From Entomospira culicis (GTDB lineage: Bacteria > Spirochaetota > Spirochaetia > WRBN01): a stretch of 64,000 bases of DNA. Below are positions 35,176 through 44,691 of this stretch, in pieces (the first letter of the stretch is position 1; every line of letters begins with the position of its first letter). Below the pieces are notes generated by a model. It was not told the DNA's origin and made no database searches. It worked only from the letters and a program-made list of their open reading frames with translations. Position numbers and translations under genes: made by a program. Location of the stretch: NCBI RefSeq assembly GCF_028748145.1, contig NZ_CP118181.1, positions 317,433-381,432 on the forward strand. The letters run 5' to 3'.

Positions 35176-36243
35176 TTAGGGATTTTTGGAACCTTGCTCC
35201 CAGCCTAACCATTGGGCTTGGTTGATGTTGATGGTGGCTTGGGATCGCATATTTTGGATGAGTGCTGTAGCATCATCTTGGAAGAATTGCATTTGAAGCT
35301 GTTGGAAGACGAGGTCGCGTACGGACATGTTTGGGTTGTAGGGGTTGGCGTCATTGAGGGTGAGGAGTTTGCCTTCTTCGCGGTCGGTAACACGGATGAT
35401 GTGGTAGCCTCGAGGGGAGGTGATGACTTGAGAGACTTGACCGGGGCGTAAGGAGAGGGCGGCATTCATAAAAGCATCGCCAAAGATGGTGCGTGCTTCG
35501 GATTCATCGGGGATAGCGCCGAGGTAGCCAAGTTGGTTGGCACTACCAGCATCTTCACTGTATTGACGCACACCTTGCTCAAAGGTGATAGCACCTGAGT
35601 TGATGCGTTGAGAGGCCTCTTGGGCGACTTGCAATTTACGCTGACGTTCCTCGGCAGGGAGCGGGTTTCCCTCGTTATTGATGGTAGCGATAAAGATGTG
35701 CGATACGCCAACGCGGGTGGGTAAGATGAAGTTGTCTCGGTTATCAACATAAGCCTTTTCGATTTCAGCATTGGTGGGCGTGCGAGGCTTAATCTGGCTT
35801 ACAATGTAGTTCTGTTTGATGATCTCTTTACGTAAAGATTCAATCATCTCTTCCCAGCTCTGATGGCGTCGCATTTCACTGCTGTTATACTGATCTTTGA
35901 TGGCCTGAAGTGACCAACCAGGGGGCACTTGCCCCATCTCTTTTAGCTTTTGGATCACATCGCCTTCGGTTGCACGAATATTGGCGCTAGTGGCTGCTTG
36001 CATGACAATAATATCATCAATCATGGCATCAAGAAGCGCCTTGCGCTCGGTGCCATTGAGGATTTGTCCAGATCTAATTTGAATAAGATTTAAAATCTTT
36101 CTAAATTCACTCTCGGGGATAGTCTCTGGTTTGAGGTAGTTGACCGTAACTAAGGTTTGTGAGAGAGCTTGCGCGAAAATTTGCGCAGTAGGTAGTAGAA
36201 GGAGAAGTGTCAATAGAGTCAATGCTTTGCTAAATTTATTCAT
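35176..36243 (-). CDS. PpiC-type peptidyl-prolyl isomerase / SurA-like chaperone
   Basis: 355 residues with a Sec signal peptide ending IFAQA near residue 25. An N-terminal SurA-like helical chaperone part is followed by one parvulin domain (about 175-285): RVGVSHIFIA, then FEQGVRQYSEDAGSANQLGYLG and SPRGYHIIRV. It should help fold outer-membrane or periplasmic proteins, and its location fits a cell-envelope biogenesis group with the neighbouring secG. SurA of proteobacteria has two parvulin domains; this has one. Confidence 0.9.
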   Translation of the reverse strand: MNKFSKALTLLTLLLLLPTAQIFAQALSQTLVTVNYLKPETIPESEFRKILNLIQIRSGQILNGTERKALLDAMIDDIIVMQAATSANIRATEGDVIQKLKEMGQVPPGWSLQAIKDQYNSSEMRRHQSWEEMIESLRKEIIKQNYIVSQIKPRTPTNAEIEKAYVDNRDNFILPTRVGVSHIFIATINNEGNPLPAEERQRKLQVAQEASQRINSGAITFEQGVRQYSEDAGSANQLGYLGAIPDESEARTIFGDAFMNAALSLRPGQVSQVITSPRGYHIIRVTDREEGKLLTLNDANPYNPNMSVRDLVFQQLQMQFFQDDATALIQNMRSQATININQAQWLGWEQGSKNP

Positions 36244-36271
36244 ACGTTGTTCCTGTTTATTCCTTAATGTG

Positions 36272-36296
36272 GCAGGTTTTCATCATAAAAACCTGC
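36272..36296 (-). terminator. Hairpin after secG
   Basis: GCAGGTTTT/AAAACCTGC (36272-36280 with 36288-36296) forms a 9-bp stem past the secG stop. There is no T-run on the downstream (minus) side, so termination is uncertain. Confidence 0.4.
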
Positions 36297-36306
36297 TTAT
36301 TTATGG

Positions 36307-36774
36307 TTACTCTTGTTCGCTAGAGGCCTCGTTTGTTGTTGCTTCCGTAGTGGGAGTGGGAGGCGTGACCTGCCCAAAGGGAGAAGAAGCTCCTGTGAGG
36401 TTATCTCCAAAGCCGATGCCACTACTGTTGGCGTTAAGATCGAAGTTGAAGTTGAGCGCATCGGGCTCTTGCGAATCTGCTTGATTGATGCTCTCTAAAT
36501 AGGTTCCCTCATCGGGAGCGATATTGAGATTAGCCAAGGGATCGCGAGGCTTCATGGCAAACGCGTAGCCTAGTGCCGTTACAAAAAAGAAGATCGCCAC
36601 CGCGGTGGTCATGTGTTGCAAAAGGTTGCCTGAACGGGAGCGAAAAGGTGAACTTCCACTGCTAAACAATCCGCCAATGCCATCGCCTTGATCGTCTTGA
36701 AAGATAACCAAGAGCGTCATGAGGATTGCGCTGATAATGAAGAGAACCAATAAAACGTTGCTAATAATAGCCAT
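36307..36774 (-). CDS. secG: Preprotein translocase subunit SecG with long C-terminal tail
   Basis: 155 residues. The SecG core is clear: a first membrane helix, the cytosolic loop VIFQDDQGDGIGGLFSSGSS, and a second helix at about 53-72. The usual length is 75-110; here an extra 80-residue acidic, Asn/Ser/Thr-rich tail follows and ends in a Pro-Thr-Glu stretch, probably disordered and outside the membrane. SecG assists SecYE in protein export. It is 17 nt behind tpiA, an arrangement also found in Borrelia. Confidence 0.9.
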   Translation of the reverse strand: MAIISNVLLVLFIISAILMTLLVIFQDDQGDGIGGLFSSGSSPFRSRSGNLLQHMTTAVAIFFFVTALGYAFAMKPRDPLANLNIAPDEGTYLESINQADSQEPDALNFNFDLNANSSGIGFGDNLTGASSPFGQVTPPTPTTEATTNEASSEQE

Positions 36775-36791
36775 AAATGCTTCCTACCTCT

Positions 36792-37544
36792 TTACTTGTT
36801 GTAATTGATCAGTGCGCCAAAGGAGTCGGCTTTGAGGCTGGCTCCGCCTACCAATGCACCGTCGATGTTGGGTTTTGCCATCAACTCTTTCACGTTCTCT
36901 GGGTTGACGCTTCCACCATATTGAATAGTTACCGCATCGGCGACACTCTGGCTGTAGAGCGTGGCAAGGACCCTGCGAATATGGGCATGCACCTCTTCGG
37001 CTTGCTCACCCGATGCGACTTTACCCGTACCAATGGCCCAAACTGGTTCGTAAGCAATGATGACTTTAGGCATATCCGTTGCGCTGATATTGTGAAGTCC
37101 TTCTTTCACTTGTTGCTCGATAATGGCTAAGAATTTACCACCTTCACGCTCTTCTAGGGTCTCGCCTACACAGTAGATAGGGATGAGTTGATGTTGTAGC
37201 GCCAGAGCGATCTTTTTGTTGACAATCTCATTGGTCTCACCAAAGTATTGACGGCGCTCACTATGACCCAAAATGACCGCTTCTACCCCGATATCCTTGA
37301 GCATGAGTACGCTCGTCTCCCCAGTAACCGCACCCGATTCGATAGCACACATGTTTTGCGCCGCTACCTTAATCTTCGATCCCTTCACTTGCGCAGTAAC
37401 GCTAGGCAGACTCACAAAATTAGGGGCAATAATCACCTCAACATCACTCTCTTTGGCAAGAGGCAATAGCGCCTCAACCAACACCTTAGCCTCACTAGGG
37501 CTCTTATTCATCTTCCAATTACCGGCGATAACACTCTTTCTCAT
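36792..37544 (-). CDS. tpiA: Triose-phosphate isomerase
   Basis: A 250-residue glycolytic enzyme interconverting glyceraldehyde 3-phosphate and dihydroxyacetone phosphate. AGNWKMN holds the active-site Asn and Lys, HSERR the catalytic His, and YEPVWAIGTG the catalytic Glu and flexible loop 6; VGGASL is the phosphate-binding end. ATG 37544 with GGAGG upstream gives the standard length; a longer start at 37562 is unlikely. Co-transcribed with secG. Confidence 0.96.
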   Translation of the reverse strand: MRKSVIAGNWKMNKSPSEAKVLVEALLPLAKESDVEVIIAPNFVSLPSVTAQVKGSKIKVAAQNMCAIESGAVTGETSVLMLKDIGVEAVILGHSERRQYFGETNEIVNKKIALALQHQLIPIYCVGETLEEREGGKFLAIIEQQVKEGLHNISATDMPKVIIAYEPVWAIGTGKVASGEQAEEVHAHIRRVLATLYSQSVADAVTIQYGGSVNPENVKELMAKPNIDGALVGGASLKADSFGALINYNK

Positions 37545-37605
37545 CTTCACTTCCTCCAACAATTTTCTCTAGGGATGGTTGATTAAGATACAATCATCCA
37601 TCTTA

Positions 37606-37634
37606 AGTATAACGAATTTTCTCTTTTAACGCAA
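37606..37634 (-). promoter_or_regulatory. Promoter of tpiA-secG
   Basis: On the minus strand TTGCGT (37634-37629) and TATACT (37611-37606) are 17 bp apart, about 60 bp before the tpiA start. Confidence 0.6.
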
Positions 37635-37645
37635 GTAGACATGGT

Positions 37646-38653
37646 TTACTCCGCGTGGGTGTGCAGGTTGGCAAGGAGCTCATCAAAAAGGGTGAGCATC
37701 TCTTGGTAGCTGGTGGCAAGCACAAGGGCTTTACGATAGTGGGTAAAGAGCGCGTTGCCACGCATGTATTGGGCAAGGTGCTTTTTGATCTCGTTGGTGG
37801 TGTAGCGCTCGCCTCGATAGTGGTACATAAGCGTGAGGTGTTGATGAGCAACTTGCACGCGTTGACGATCGCTCTCAACGTGATACGATCCTGTGGTCAT
37901 GAGCTCTTTGGTCTGGTTAAAGATGAAGGGATTTCCGATGCTCCCGCGAGCGATCATGGCGGCGTCCACGCCGGTCTCTTCAAACATCTGCTTGATAGCT
38001 TCTGGCGACATGAGATCGCCTGAGGCACAGACGGTTGCATCAGGGAAGGTCTCTTTTAGGGTTTTGAGAAGCGACCAATCGGCATTGCCACCGTAGGCTT
38101 GCGATCGGGTACGCGGATGCATACTTATCATGTCCGCCCCAGCATTGAGGGCGATTTCAGCCACATCCAGATAATTACGACTCTCTTGCGTCCAGCCACT
38201 ACGAAATTTTACGGTCATCGGGATCTCTTTGGGCACTAGTGCTCTAATGGTGGTGAGAATTGCCTTGAGTTCGTCGGTGTTCTGCATCAACGCAGATCCA
38301 GCACCGCTCTTGTTCACTTTGGGAACGGGACAGCCTACATTAAAATCGACAATTGCAGGCTTCATTGCCAAGACACGAGGCATACTGTTAGCCACGGCTT
38401 CGGCATTACCGGCAAAGAGTTGCAAGGCTAAATGCTTCTCATTTGGGTAGGGTTGCATGATGAGATCGGTCTTTTCGCTGTCGATATTCCGCCACAGCGC
38501 CTCACAGCTAGACATCTCGGCATAGGCCATGCTCGCGCCATGCTCCATGGAGATTTGACGAAAGGCTTGATCGGTGTAGCCAGCCATGGGTGCTAAAATG
38601 AGATTCCCGTCGAGGGTAATATTGCCAATCTTGAGGGGTTTGTATTGATGCAT
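37646..38653 (-). CDS. dus: tRNA-dihydrouridine synthase (DusB-like)
   Basis: A 335-residue FMN TIM-barrel enzyme that reduces uridines in the tRNA D-arm. It has LAPMAGYTD at the start, then the DFNVGCPVPKVNKSGAGSAL block with the catalytic Cys, MTVKFRSGW, MHPRTRSQAYGG and IARGSIGNPFIF, all typical of the family. The GCPxPK form and length favour the DusB group. The ribosome site (AAGGATAG) is weak. Confidence 0.92.
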   Translation of the reverse strand: MHQYKPLKIGNITLDGNLILAPMAGYTDQAFRQISMEHGASMAYAEMSSCEALWRNIDSEKTDLIMQPYPNEKHLALQLFAGNAEAVANSMPRVLAMKPAIVDFNVGCPVPKVNKSGAGSALMQNTDELKAILTTIRALVPKEIPMTVKFRSGWTQESRNYLDVAEIALNAGADMISMHPRTRSQAYGGNADWSLLKTLKETFPDATVCASGDLMSPEAIKQMFEETGVDAAMIARGSIGNPFIFNQTKELMTTGSYHVESDRQRVQVAHQHLTLMYHYRGERYTTNEIKKHLAQYMRGNALFTHYRKALVLATSYQEMLTLFDELLANLHTHAE

Positions 38654-38680
38654 ATAATTGTACTATCCTTATCTTTATCC

Positions 38681-39454
38681 TTAAATTTGAAAAAGTTTTT
38701 TTGCATTATCAAAAAGTGTTCGAGCGACATCTTCTAATGGTTCATCGCGCAAGTGAGCCAGAAATTCTACGGTGCTATGGATGAAGGCGGGTTTCGTACG
38801 CTGATCATGATAGGCACTAGGCTTCATAAAGGGCGACTCGCTCTCCACTAAGATGCGTTCTATAGGTAATTGTACTGCAGCTTTATGAAGATTGTATGAA
38901 GTTTTCCAAGTTAAATTCCCCGCAAACGAGATATAGAGGTGTTCAAATTGCTCAATCGCCTTGAGGGCAAAGGGCGCATCCTCACAAAAGCAGTGGAGTA
39001 CCGCACCTCGGCTGGGCATGTAGGAGCTTAGTACGTCTAAGATTTCGTCGCCGGCTTCTCGGTTGTGAATGATCACGGGCTTGTTGCTCTTTTGGGCGAG
39101 CTGGAGGTGTTTGATAAAGAGTTCGATCTGCTGGCTTCGGCTGCCACTCTTTTTGACATAGTCCAAGCCGGTCTCCCCCACGGCGACAACTTTGGGACGC
39201 TCAAGGATAGCTTCCAGTTGATCCATCCACTCTTTTGGTTTGTGCTCTACCTCGGTGGGCGAGATACCTGCAGCAAAATAGAGGTTTGGGCTCATTGCCA
39301 GTTGTTGGTAGATCTCTTCAAAATCGATGAGGTTGTTAGAGATCGCGATGATCGCCTCCACGCCCGCCTTCTTGGCGCTCTTGAGGGTGATTAACCGCTC
39401 AATCGGGTCGTTACTGATGAGCCCAATGTGGGCGTGGGTATCAAAAAATTGCAT
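38681..39454 (-). CDS. tatD: TatD family metal-dependent DNase
   Basis: 257 residues with the amidohydrolase-fold metal motifs: FDTHAH at the N terminus, GETGLDY in the middle, KPVIIHNREA and VLHCFCED further on, and VESESPFMKP near the end, where most TatDs have ETDxP (here Ser replaces Asp). TatD proteins are 3'-5' exonucleases and repair-linked hydrolases. The Asp to Ser change at that last metal site may alter activity. Confidence 0.9.
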   Translation of the reverse strand: MQFFDTHAHIGLISNDPIERLITLKSAKKAGVEAIIAISNNLIDFEEIYQQLAMSPNLYFAAGISPTEVEHKPKEWMDQLEAILERPKVVAVGETGLDYVKKSGSRSQQIELFIKHLQLAQKSNKPVIIHNREAGDEILDVLSSYMPSRGAVLHCFCEDAPFALKAIEQFEHLYISFAGNLTWKTSYNLHKAAVQLPIERILVESESPFMKPSAYHDQRTKPAFIHSTVEFLAHLRDEPLEDVARTLFDNAKKLFQI

Positions 39455-39558
39455 AGGTACCTTCCTTTTTTTTCACAGGGTTTGATGTTTCCCAACTATG
39501 ATAATGACACAAGAGGCGCTGCTATCTCTATTCTTAGTGCGCGAGGAGTGATTGTAGG

Positions 39559-40104
39559 TTACATGGACTGTACCTTTATAATGGCATAACATGCCCCTGA
39601 TTGTCCATCCCTGTAGCCGGCTTGTTTGACTTTTTTAATGCGTTTATCGGCCTCTAAGTAGTCATAGACCCGCTGTTTGAGCACGCCCCCTTCCACCTTA
39701 GAGCGATTGCCTTTTCCATGAATGATCCGTACGGCAATGATGCCATCTTGCCTTGCGCGCTGGATAAAACGATTCATCGCCTCTTGCGCCTCTAACCAGG
39801 TCATGCCGTGGAGGTCGAGTTCACGCTCGGCTTTCACGTTATTCACCTTCTGGTGTCGCGATGGCTCGAAATACTCTTCCGCCTTCTTCTCTTTAGGGGG
39901 ATAGATCTCTAGCCAGTCAGCCATACTCTTCGGCGTAAGGTGTTTGGTTTCACGTTTGGTACTTTTGGACGGCTCATTTTTTCTTTCTGCCTTGGTTTGA
40001 TCGGGATTTTTTACAGTTGGGGTATAGCGTCGTTGTTCTTGATAGGGCGGATAGGCACGAAGTGCCTCCTCCATGATATGTTTACGTTGATGATTCTCTT
40101 TCAT
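39559..40104 (-). CDS. Smr-domain protein
   Basis: 181 residues: a charged, flexible first half rich in Lys and Glu, then an Smr domain (about 95-181) with LDLHGMTWLEA and IIHGKGNRS, the two hallmarks of the MutS2 C-terminal nuclease domain. Stand-alone Smr proteins have DNA-nicking or, in some bacteria, collided-ribosome mRNA-cleaving activity. It starts 3 nt after the last Bat gene, so it is the end of that operon. Confidence 0.88.
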   Translation of the reverse strand: MKENHQRKHIMEEALRAYPPYQEQRRYTPTVKNPDQTKAERKNEPSKSTKRETKHLTPKSMADWLEIYPPKEKKAEEYFEPSRHQKVNNVKAERELDLHGMTWLEAQEAMNRFIQRARQDGIIAVRIIHGKGNRSKVEGGVLKQRVYDYLEADKRIKKVKQAGYRDGQSGACYAIIKVQSM

Positions 40105-40107
40105 ATT

Positions 40108-42087
40108 TTATTCCTTGATCACTAAAATATAACGCTCTTGCACCCAGCCCTCTTTCCCCGCTCGATCGCTTAGTTGTACATAGTTACGCCCTCTGCCCTC
40201 TAGGTAAAAGACCTCGCCTTCTTGAATCGTCTCGCCGAAATTGGCCTGCTCATCAGGGATGCGTAGCGCTTGAAAATCTTCCTTAGCCACGGCAATGCTG
40301 GGCTGTGGCGCATGCAGTGCGATAAGCGATCCCCATAAGAGAATGCTAAAAAAGATAACTGCAGAGAGTGTTTCGCGCCATCGCAGATGTTTATGATGAA
40401 AGAGCCATGCATAAATGATCAGAGCCAGCCATGCTAGCCAATAGCTTAGCACAAAGAGTCGATGTTGATAACTTCGATTCTTGGCAAATTGCTCCAATCC
40501 CTCCAGTTGCAGAGCTTCTCTAAAGAGCGGGGAGAGGGGTGCTAGCTGACTAGCCTTGATAAAAAAGTAGCGTTTCTCCGCTAGATGCCCCAAATGATGG
40601 TGGGCTACAGCGGTATTAAAGGCAATAATGCCTTGCGTGTGGCGATAGCGAGGATCTTGTGCAAGCGTCTCTAAATGATCGAGGGCTTGCTCCCATTGAC
40701 CTAAAGCCATCGTATGTTCCGCTTGATCGAGTGCCGGATTTGCTGGCGATGGCCAGAACGCATAGAGAAAAAAGAGCCAAGGCAGATGCCAAGAGAAGAA
40801 GCGTAGGCTGGTGCGCTTTTTCGGGCGATAGCGAATCATTAAGAAGGCAACCCCGATGTACCATACGCCCATCGCAATAAGATAGGGCATGAGACGTAAA
40901 TCGCCATTAAATCCCAAGGGTTCTTGTAAAGAGTGATAGGTACGATAGGTGGTGGGATTAATCGGGGTTTTAGTGCGAATAAACGAGATTGTCTGGGGTT
41001 CGCTCTGGTGATAACGCTGGGTTTGCGGGTTGAACCAACTAAAGCTATCTAAGAAAATTCGGCTATCTTGATAATTGTCAATCAGAAAAAAATAGCCATC
41101 CTCTTTGCTTCCGCTATAGCCGTGGGCACTTGGCTTGATAAGATTCGCGCTCTCTTTGTGAAGCAACTGCATCCCCTCGACCTGAATGGGTGGGACATCG
41201 ATGAGATGGATCGCCCCTTCGCCTGCAAGTTGCACCCGTACGTAAACGATATTTTCGTTGTTAGGTGGATCGTATAAAAGATTTAACGTAAAGTTACCAA
41301 TGGCAGTCGCATTGAAGTTATCGAGAAGAGAAGCTTGTGGCAAGGGTTTCACCGTAATGCGTTGCTCTGGGCTGACAAACGGAATATTAGCAATCGTCAA
41401 GGCAACAGGGTCGATGACGTGTGTTCCCGTACTACTGGAGAAGAATGTCCATTGTCCAAGGCGCAGGCTGGGTTTGTTTTGATAGTAAATTTTTTGTATA
41501 TAAGGAGAACTTCGCTCAATAATCAGACCTCTGGCGCTCACTTTAGGTGAGTGAAGAATCCGCCAATCGTGAAAGGCATTTAGCAAAATGAGTTCGGCTT
41601 GGAAACTCTCCCCTTGATAGATCTCTTTGGGTACGCCTAGCCAACGCAAGTGCGGAGTATCCTCTTTTTGTGCGTTGATGCTCTGCACTTCGAGGTAAAA
41701 AGGGGCAATACGACTATACGCTTCGGTGGTGCGTAACGAGAAGCTATCGATAGCGATGGCGCCGGTTCGCTTAGCACGTAAAAGATAGCGATACTCCATG
41801 ATGCTACCTTGCGCGGTGTAGCTGATACGTGGGGTTGGGCCTTCGAGAACCTCTAAATCGATGCCGGGGAAGTCGAGCGGGGGGGTGAGTTGATTACGCG
41901 TGGTGTATTTAATCGGAAAGACTAAGATCAATTCAAAGGGAAATTCTTGATAAAAGACATTCTGCTCGGTACGATAATACCCTTGGACAAAATCCTCCTC
42001 CAGCTCAGGCATTTCTTGAGCTGTTAGCTGACTGGTTATCGCAAACCAGAGTGCAAGGAGGATTAAATGTCGTCGGGATCGATCCAT
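40108..42087 (-). CDS. BatD-like protein with TPR and SH3 ends
   Basis: 659 residues: a signal peptide (to about 24), then tandem beta-sandwich BatD-type regions, a membrane helix near 410, a short helical TPR-like segment (ALDQAEHTMALGQWEQALDHL), two more helices near 555-600, and a bacterial SH3 domain at the end (GRNYVQLSDRAGKEGWV). It appears to combine BatD with BatE-like TPR and SH3 parts. Bat proteins form an envelope complex tied to oxidative-stress tolerance, with uncertain mechanism. It overlaps the upstream TPR gene by 25 nt. Confidence 0.75.
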   Translation of the reverse strand: MDRSRRHLILLALWFAITSQLTAQEMPELEEDFVQGYYRTEQNVFYQEFPFELILVFPIKYTTRNQLTPPLDFPGIDLEVLEGPTPRISYTAQGSIMEYRYLLRAKRTGAIAIDSFSLRTTEAYSRIAPFYLEVQSINAQKEDTPHLRWLGVPKEIYQGESFQAELILLNAFHDWRILHSPKVSARGLIIERSSPYIQKIYYQNKPSLRLGQWTFFSSSTGTHVIDPVALTIANIPFVSPEQRITVKPLPQASLLDNFNATAIGNFTLNLLYDPPNNENIVYVRVQLAGEGAIHLIDVPPIQVEGMQLLHKESANLIKPSAHGYSGSKEDGYFFLIDNYQDSRIFLDSFSWFNPQTQRYHQSEPQTISFIRTKTPINPTTYRTYHSLQEPLGFNGDLRLMPYLIAMGVWYIGVAFLMIRYRPKKRTSLRFFSWHLPWLFFLYAFWPSPANPALDQAEHTMALGQWEQALDHLETLAQDPRYRHTQGIIAFNTAVAHHHLGHLAEKRYFFIKASQLAPLSPLFREALQLEGLEQFAKNRSYQHRLFVLSYWLAWLALIIYAWLFHHKHLRWRETLSAVIFFSILLWGSLIALHAPQPSIAVAKEDFQALRIPDEQANFGETIQEGEVFYLEGRGRNYVQLSDRAGKEGWVQERYILVIKE

Positions 42088-42740
42088 GTGTCGTCCTGTG
42101 TTTCGATGTTGAGAAAGATCGTGCTTCGACGCTTGAGATAGTCAAGTTGTCGTTGATTTTGTTGCGAGAGTGGCGGAGCTTCATTTGCGTTCTCATCGCG
42201 ATTCTCTTTACGATGCTGTGCATTTTGGGCAATTTCCATATTGATTTTTGCCGCTCTATCTTGGCTATTGAGCAAAAGCGCTTTGCGAAATTGTGCGATC
42301 GCCTGCTTGTACTCGCCAAGTTGATACAAGACCACTCCTCGATTATAATGCGCCTTTGCACGTAAGAGATCAGGTGCAGTCGCATCAACGAGTTCCCACT
42401 TACTTTGGGCAGCTTCCACTTCGCCTTGCGCATGGTAGAGCACCCCAAGATTATATTGAATCACATCGATTTCATACTCCTGTTGTAGCGCGCTAAAGTA
42501 GTTGGTGGTAGCTTGCGTATAGCGCCCTTGTTCATAGCGATAGTTACCCACCATCACTTGCCACATGGCCTGCGATTGGCTACAACCCGTGAGGAGAAGA
42601 CCAAAGAGAAGAGCCAAAATCTTGCGCCCAGACCTCTTTAGATAGATGGATGTTGGCATAAGGCTTGCTAGCTTGATTGATATTGGTGTGCGATAAGGTA
42701 ACGTTATTGATATTCGCGTACGCCAAAAAGGGATTTCCAT
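42063..42740 (-). CDS. BatC-like TPR lipoprotein
   Basis: ATG 42740 has TAGGAG 6 nt upstream and overlaps the end of batB, giving about 225 residues. A lipobox LLLTGC then lies some 50 residues in, which is far for a signal peptide; the ATG at 42659 would put the cysteine at residue 26 but has no ribosome site. Tetratricopeptide repeats follow (YNLGVLYHAQGEVEAAQSKW, YNRGVVLYQLGEYKQAIAQF), then an Asn/Gln/Glu-rich tail. Position and repeats match BatC of other spirochaetes. Confidence 0.75.
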   Translation of the reverse strand: MEIPFWRTRISITLPYRTPISIKLASLMPTSIYLKRSGRKILALLFGLLLTGCSQSQAMWQVMVGNYRYEQGRYTQATTNYFSALQQEYEIDVIQYNLGVLYHAQGEVEAAQSKWELVDATAPDLLRAKAHYNRGVVLYQLGEYKQAIAQFRKALLLNSQDRAAKINMEIAQNAQHRKENRDENANEAPPLSQQNQRQLDYLKRRSTIFLNIETQDDTWIDPDDI

Positions 42741-43690
42741 GACCAACTCCTAATGATAAGATGTAATGTTAAGGAAAATATCGCAATAAAAGTGAACAGA
42801 GGAAAGAGCGATCGCGGTTGTTGCACCAGCCGAACGCTTTTAAATTCGTTTTGCTTAACGATTTTTTTAAGCTGATCAACGGTTTGCACATCGCCTGCCC
42901 AGAAGTAGGCGCCGTTGCTATTGGTGGCGATATTGCGTAATAAGGCAGGGTTAAGACTACTACGCAAGGGCTCTCCCTCTTGACTCATGCGCGGTTTACC
43001 TTGATCGTCCAAGACTTGCGCTCCATTAGGATCGCCAATGCCGATCGCATACACTTTGACATTATCATGAAAGAGGATACGTAACTCCTCACGGGTGTTG
43101 CCTTGGGTCGTCTCCCCATCGGAGAAGAGAATAATAATGCGTTCGGCTTGGCTATCCTTAGAGAAGAGTTCGCGCGAATGGCGCAATGCTTGGGCGATAT
43201 TTGTCCCCGCATGGGTCAACCAACTTGTCTCTATTGCCTCTAAAACCTCGGCCACCAGCTCACGATCGGTGGTTAACGGTAGGGCAGTAAAGGCATCTCC
43301 TTTGAAGACAACCACGCCTACGTACGGATCTTTGATGCTAAAGAGAAGCTCTTGCGCGAGGGTCTTCGCCACGTTAAGTCGTTGCCCCGGAGCATCCTCG
43401 GCGAGCATACTGCGTGAAACATCCATGGCAAAGACAATCTCTACCCCGCTATGTGCTTCGCGTACCAAAGAGCTACCCCAATAGCTGTCGGTCATTGCCA
43501 GCACGATGGCACTGGTCGCCAAACCTAGCGTGATATCCTTACCAAAATGGCGTAGGGTAAAAGGTAGACGTTGCTTAGCATTGGCGCCCAATTGGGTGTA
43601 AATCTTCCAGCTCTGCCGATAGCGCAAGAGCGAGAGTATTGTTAAGGGAATGAGTAAGAGAAGCCACCATAAGGCTTGTGGATTTAACAT
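42704..43690 (-). CDS. batB: BatB-like von Willebrand factor A protein
   Basis: 328 residues from ATG 43690 (GGGAGG 7 nt upstream). Two N-terminal membrane helices, a VWA domain with the MIDAS motif DVSRS and later SDGETT, and a C-terminal helix. This is the BatA/BatB layout: a metal-dependent protein-binding domain held outside the membrane. Its start overlaps the batA stop (TGATG), so the pair is translationally coupled and probably forms a heteromer. Confidence 0.88.
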   Translation of the reverse strand: MLNPQALWWLLLLIPLTILSLLRYRQSWKIYTQLGANAKQRLPFTLRHFGKDITLGLATSAIVLAMTDSYWGSSLVREAHSGVEIVFAMDVSRSMLAEDAPGQRLNVAKTLAQELLFSIKDPYVGVVVFKGDAFTALPLTTDRELVAEVLEAIETSWLTHAGTNIAQALRHSRELFSKDSQAERIIILFSDGETTQGNTREELRILFHDNVKVYAIGIGDPNGAQVLDDQGKPRMSQEGEPLRSSLNPALLRNIATNSNGAYFWAGDVQTVDQLKKIVKQNEFKSVRLVQQPRSLFPLFTFIAIFSLTLHLIIRSWSWKSLFGVREYQ

Positions 43691-44691
43691 CAAAAGACCT
43701 CCCGCAAGAGCAGATAGCGGATGATGATGAATCCCCACAAAGCCATAAATGCAATAAAGATAAGGTCAAACTGAGTCGAGTAGGCAGTAACGCTAATGCG
43801 GTGGATGCCCTCTTGTTCGCGCTGTTGTTCTACTACGGTAAACATCGAATCAAAGGCGCTGGCACTTTCGCTCTTAAAGAAATAACCACCTGTTTGTACG
43901 GCAATGGCGCGCATCAACTCCTCGTCGTAGGCATCACTGACGACTCCTTGTAAAAGTTGCTCATTTTTTTTATCCCACACTGAAATGGGTAAGCGCTCTT
44001 GCGAGCCCACGCCCACGGTAAAGGCTTGGATATTCAACGACTGTAACAAGGCAATGGCATCGTCGGTGTTGATATCCTCGACATTATTCGCGCCATCGGT
44101 GATGAGAATGATAGTTTTGTGCTCGGCTTTGGAGCGCTGAAGTTGCAACGCAGCCAACGAGAGCGCCATGCCGATATTGGTGCCATCCCCATGCTCCATC
44201 AACCAGACATCGTCAAGACGCTGGGCGAAGAAGGGATAATCCTTGGTCAGCGGGATGCGTACCGCCGCCTCTAGCCCAAAGGTGATAAGCCCAATCGGGG
44301 TATTCTCCCTCTGGGCGATAAAGCGTAGGATAGCCTCGCGTGCGATGTCAAAACGCGAGTCGTTCTGTCCAGAGTCTTGCGCAGCCATCGAGGGCGAGAC
44401 GTCCATCACGATCATAATAGCAGAACTTTCATGTAAAAGGATACGGTGTCTCTCGATGAAAGTGGGATTCGCCAAGGCAATAATCAAGAGAATAAAGGTG
44501 GCAAACAAGAAGATCTGGCTAACTCCCGCCAAGAAGAAGATACCGTACTGCCTCGCGATGGCTTGCTTATCTTTGTAGATTTTATAACTGATCACGACGC
44601 GTCCGCCTCGACTAGGCCAAAGATAATAGAGATAGCCTAACGGAATCAACAGAAGCAAGAGGAGCAAATAACTGGGTTTATCAAAGAGCAT
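43690..44691 (-). CDS. batA: BatA-like von Willebrand factor A protein
   Basis: 333 residues from ATG 44691. Helix pair near the N terminus, MIDAS DVSPSM followed by TDGANN, and a last membrane helix ending at the stop. It is the sister of BatB and starts by TGATG overlap with the gene before it. BatA/BatB with MoxR and DUF58 proteins are thought to work as AAA+ ATPase plus VWA-adaptor systems that activate or insert metal into target proteins; the target here is unknown. Confidence 0.88.
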   Translation of the reverse strand: MLFDKPSYLLLLLLLIPLGYLYYLWPSRGGRVVISYKIYKDKQAIARQYGIFFLAGVSQIFLFATFILLIIALANPTFIERHRILLHESSAIMIVMDVSPSMAAQDSGQNDSRFDIAREAILRFIAQRENTPIGLITFGLEAAVRIPLTKDYPFFAQRLDDVWLMEHGDGTNIGMALSLAALQLQRSKAEHKTIILITDGANNVEDINTDDAIALLQSLNIQAFTVGVGSQERLPISVWDKKNEQLLQGVVSDAYDEELMRAIAVQTGGYFFKSESASAFDSMFTVVEQQREQEGIHRISVTAYSTQFDLIFIAFMALWGFIIIRYLLLREVF

